A stretch of 64,000 bases of DNA. Source: Thermoanaerobacterium sp. RBIITD. Lineage in GTDB: Bacteria; Bacillota; Thermoanaerobacteria; Thermoanaerobacterales; Thermoanaerobacteraceae. The position numbers and the translations under genes are program-made. The notes under the pieces are model-generated. The model was not told the origin of the DNA. It saw nothing but the letters and a program-made list of their open reading frames with translations, and ran no database searches. The stretch is from positions 124,001 through 188,000 of the forward strand of contig NZ_LT906662.1 of the NCBI RefSeq assembly GCF_900205865.1, read 5' to 3'. Below, piece by piece: positions 63,628 to 64,000 of this stretch (position 1 is the first letter of the stretch; the number at the start of each line of letters is the position of its first letter).

Positions 63628-64000
63628 TTAAATAAAAGGATTATAAAATCTACTATGATTTACAAATATAGAAATTAAAACTGCAATAACAAAAATAAGA
63701 AGTGAAACAAATATAGCAAAATAATCATCTATCCCCATTTTTTTCGTTGTATACCAAATACGAGTTTTATATTTACCAAAACCCCTTAAGTCCATTGCAT
63801 TGCTTATATGTTCTATCCTATCTAATGTTGAAAAAATTAAAGGAATTATAATAAATAACGCATTTTTAAATCGATCCTTAAATTTAGCTTTATAAGATAG
63901 GTCTATACCTCTTGCTTGTTGAGCTAAACTAATATCCATGTAGTCCCTCTGGACATCAGGAAAATATCTTAATGTAAGTGCTACTGCAAAAGATAATTTA
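63628..64000 (-). CDS. Energy-coupling factor transporter T component EcfT (partial)
   Basis: The frame enters from the right edge; about 124 C-terminal residues are visible. FAVALTLRYFPDVQRDYMDI and SLAQQARGIDLSYKAKFKDR are the coupling-helix region, RIEHISNAMDLRGFGKYKTR contains the A-R-G motif that contacts the EcfA ATPases, and a final helix pair ends near IFVNHSRFYNPFI. The T subunit links ATPases with a vitamin-binding S subunit. The neighbouring SAM-cleaving enzyme suggests that the S subunit may take up a methionine-, SAM- or adenosine-related compound, but this is an inference. Confidence 0.88.
   Translation of the reverse strand, partial: KLSFAVALTLRYFPDVQRDYMDISLAQQARGIDLSYKAKFKDRFKNALFIIIPLIFSTLDRIEHISNAMDLRGFGKYKTRIWYTTKKMGIDDYFAIFVSLLIFVIAVLISIFVNHSRFYNPFI

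Overview
The window looks like the chromosome of a thermophilic, spore-forming, anaerobic Firmicute close to Thermoanaerobacterium. The base composition is AT-rich, ribosome sites are strong (AGGAGG type), there are spore genes (an SspI-type SASP, BofA, spore photoproduct lyase), S-box and THI-box riboswitches, and IS families common in that group (ISLre2, IS1182, IS1634, IS200/IS605). The genus is inferred from gene content, not from a marker gene.

Layout. 1-8.4 kb: housekeeping and envelope genes (start of gnd, an anchored exported protein, a phosphodiester glycosidase, a transporter, sspI, bofA, uppP, a macrodomain protein, a glycerophosphodiesterase). 8.6-10.5 kb: two decayed genes (B12-dependent radical SAM protein, M48 peptidase). 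10.5-14.1 kb: hom-metQ-M20 amidohydrolase operon behind a SAM-I riboswitch. 14.3-15.9 kb: relics of an IS3 element and a CPBP protease. 16.1-21.7 kb: sugar ABC importer plus a GH2 glycosidase. 21.7-30.3 kb: a mobile-element graveyard with a 200-bp tandem duplication, an orphan TnpB-type guide-RNA-like end, an intact IS21 element lying inside a MuB/ExeA-like ATPase gene with a readable 5-bp target duplication, a tyrosine recombinase/DUF6431 module and an ISLre2 relic. 30.5-37.2 kb: HAD phosphatase, a damaged Ku, a PAS-PAS-GGDEF-EAL protein bracketed by two decayed copies of a small integrase, a dead HD-GYP-like gene and an IS30 relic. 37.4-42.0 kb: sulfur amino acid genes, metY behind a second SAM-I riboswitch and a yrrT-mccB-mccA reverse transsulfuration operon. 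42.0-46.9 kb: TPP riboswitch, thiD-cytX-thiM-thiE salvage operon and splB. 46.9-51.6 kb: FTR1 permease, then a collapsing molybdate/nitrogenase region (modA, modB with one nonsense codon, nifB relic cut by an internally deleted IS1182). 51.6-57.6 kb: a two-component system interleaved with a secreted amidase and a lipoprotein, a holin-like peptide gene and a divergent second amidase. 57.7-62.6 kb: intact IS1634, a PadR-DUF2812 regulatory cassette with a duplicated 23-bp promoter sequence, a MITE-like element and a broken IS200. 62.7-64 kb: SAM hydroxide adenosyltransferase and the end of an ECF transporter T subunit.

How it fits together: methionine supply (hom, metQ, metY) is shut off by SAM through two almost identical S-box leaders, and the mcc operon can send homocysteine back to cysteine. 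Thiamine is salvaged, not made de novo, by the THI-box operon. The sugar importer has no ATPase gene here and must borrow one. Much of the rest records loss: at least ten protein genes carry frameshifts, nonsense codons or deletions, mostly next to insertion sequences.
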